Shown: positions 15,013 through 15,335 of the stretch, one piece after another
How positions within the stretch are numbered: the first letter of the stretch is position 1
Layout of the letters: each line of letters opens with the position of its first letter
DNA from: Chloroflexota bacterium
GTDB lineage: Bacteria; Chloroflexota; Chloroflexia; Thermomicrobiales; UBA6265
Assembly (NCBI GenBank): GCA_023415845.1
Contig: JAEZJB010000360.1
Coordinates: 1 to 15,335, forward strand
Length of the DNA stretch: 15,335 nucleotides
Direction: 5' to 3'
The notes under the pieces: generated by a model
What the model saw: the letters and a program-made list of their open reading frames with translations, nothing else
The model's database searches: none
Told to the model about the DNA's origin: nothing
Translations under genes and position numbers: made by a program

Positions 15013-15335
15013 CTACGCCTGCTCGAATCCGTCTCTCAGGTAGGCCAGCACGGTCTCCGTCATGACTTCCAGTCCGACACCCAGCGACTCCTCGTCGATG
15101 TCGAATTTCGGATGGTGATGGCCCCAGGTGAGTCCCCGTTCGGGATTGTTCGATCCTACCTTGAACATCGCGCCTGGCCGCTCCTGCAGGAAGTACGAAA
15201 AGTCTTCACCACCCATCGAAGGGGGAGGACTCACCACCCGCTCAGGACCTACGATGGCCGCTGCCAGCCGCCGGATGAGGTTCGCCGCCTCGACGGAGTT
15301 GATGGTCGGCGGAACGCCATACTGGTAATCCAGCG
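15013..15335 (-). CDS. M20-family amidohydrolase, fourth array copy, only the C-terminal 106 residues in the window
   Basis: The frame is open from the stop codon at 15013 to the right edge, and the true start lies outside. The visible part reads L-D-Y-Q-Y-G-V-P-P-T-I-N-S-V-E-A-A-N-L-I and continues with S-M-G-G-E-D-F-S-Y-F-L-Q-E-R-P-G-A-M-F and G-H-H-H-P-K-F-D-I-D-E-E, the end of the catalytic domain with its histidine ligand. The GTG codons near 15237 are internal, because homology continues upstream of them. About three quarters of the gene, with the C-x-H and E-E ligands, is not visible. It is closest to the next copy at 13763-14992. Confidence 0.92.
   Translation of the reverse strand, partial: LDYQYGVPPTINSVEAANLIRRLAAAIVGPERVVSPPPSMGGEDFSYFLQERPGAMFKVGSNNPERGLTWGHHHPKFDIDEESLGVGLEVMTETVLAYLRDGFEQA

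Noticed and set aside
15013..15237. A small 74-codon gene starting at the GTG at 15237
   Set aside because: The frame continues upstream to the window edge with M20-family sequence, so this is the tail of a cut gene and not a separate small protein.

Overview
This is a high-GC bacterial window in which every gene I can support lies on the minus strand, so it is transcribed from the right edge to the left. Several starts are GTG, and purine-rich Shine-Dalgarno sites are common. The binding protein has a Tat-type leader (S-R-R-D-F-M-K). The gene style (Opp-type transporters, a LacI-first sugar operon, N-acyl amino acid hydrolases) fits Chloroflexota, perhaps the Thermomicrobia, but this is an impression from style, not a proven assignment. 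There is no rRNA, tRNA, CRISPR array or insertion sequence, and no broken gene; the first and last genes are cut only by the window edges.

Layout in order of transcription. (1) 15335 to 11271: four tandem M20-family metal-dependent amidohydrolases. The first is cut by the window edge and three are complete; they are separated by only 20 to 48 bp, so they are probably one operon. (2) 11270 to 11030: a 241-bp intergenic region rich in small inverted repeats. (3) 11029 to 9172: a two-gene ABC exporter, an FtsX/MacB-fold permease resembling HrtB followed by its ATPase. (4) 9171 to 8924: a hairpin that could end the exporter transcript, then a strong sigma70-type promoter and a perfect 14-bp palindrome, TGGGAGCGCTCCCA. 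(5) 8923 to the left edge: an eight-gene set starting with a LacI-family regulator, then a substrate-binding protein, two permeases, two ATPases of the peptide/nickel/oligosaccharide (Opp) class, a Gfo/Idh/MocA oxidoreductase and a sugar phosphate isomerase-like TIM-barrel protein that runs off the edge.

How the genes may work together. The 8.9-kb set in (5) looks like one regulated uptake and catabolism operon. The palindrome lies just downstream of the predicted transcription start, where a repressor would block transcription. As I remember the literature, it is identical to the site bound by the cellobiose-responsive regulators CebR (Streptomyces) and CelR (Thermobifida). With a binding protein that resembles oligosaccharide-binding Opp-class proteins and two sugar-type enzymes at the end, I infer that the transporter imports an oligosaccharide or glycoside rather than a peptide. 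The Gfo/Idh plus TIM-barrel pair would fit an oxidation-then-elimination (3-keto-glycoside) route, which is a hypothesis. The M20 array is a separate unit for N-acyl or peptidic amide hydrolysis, with paralogues that look like two pairs of duplicates.
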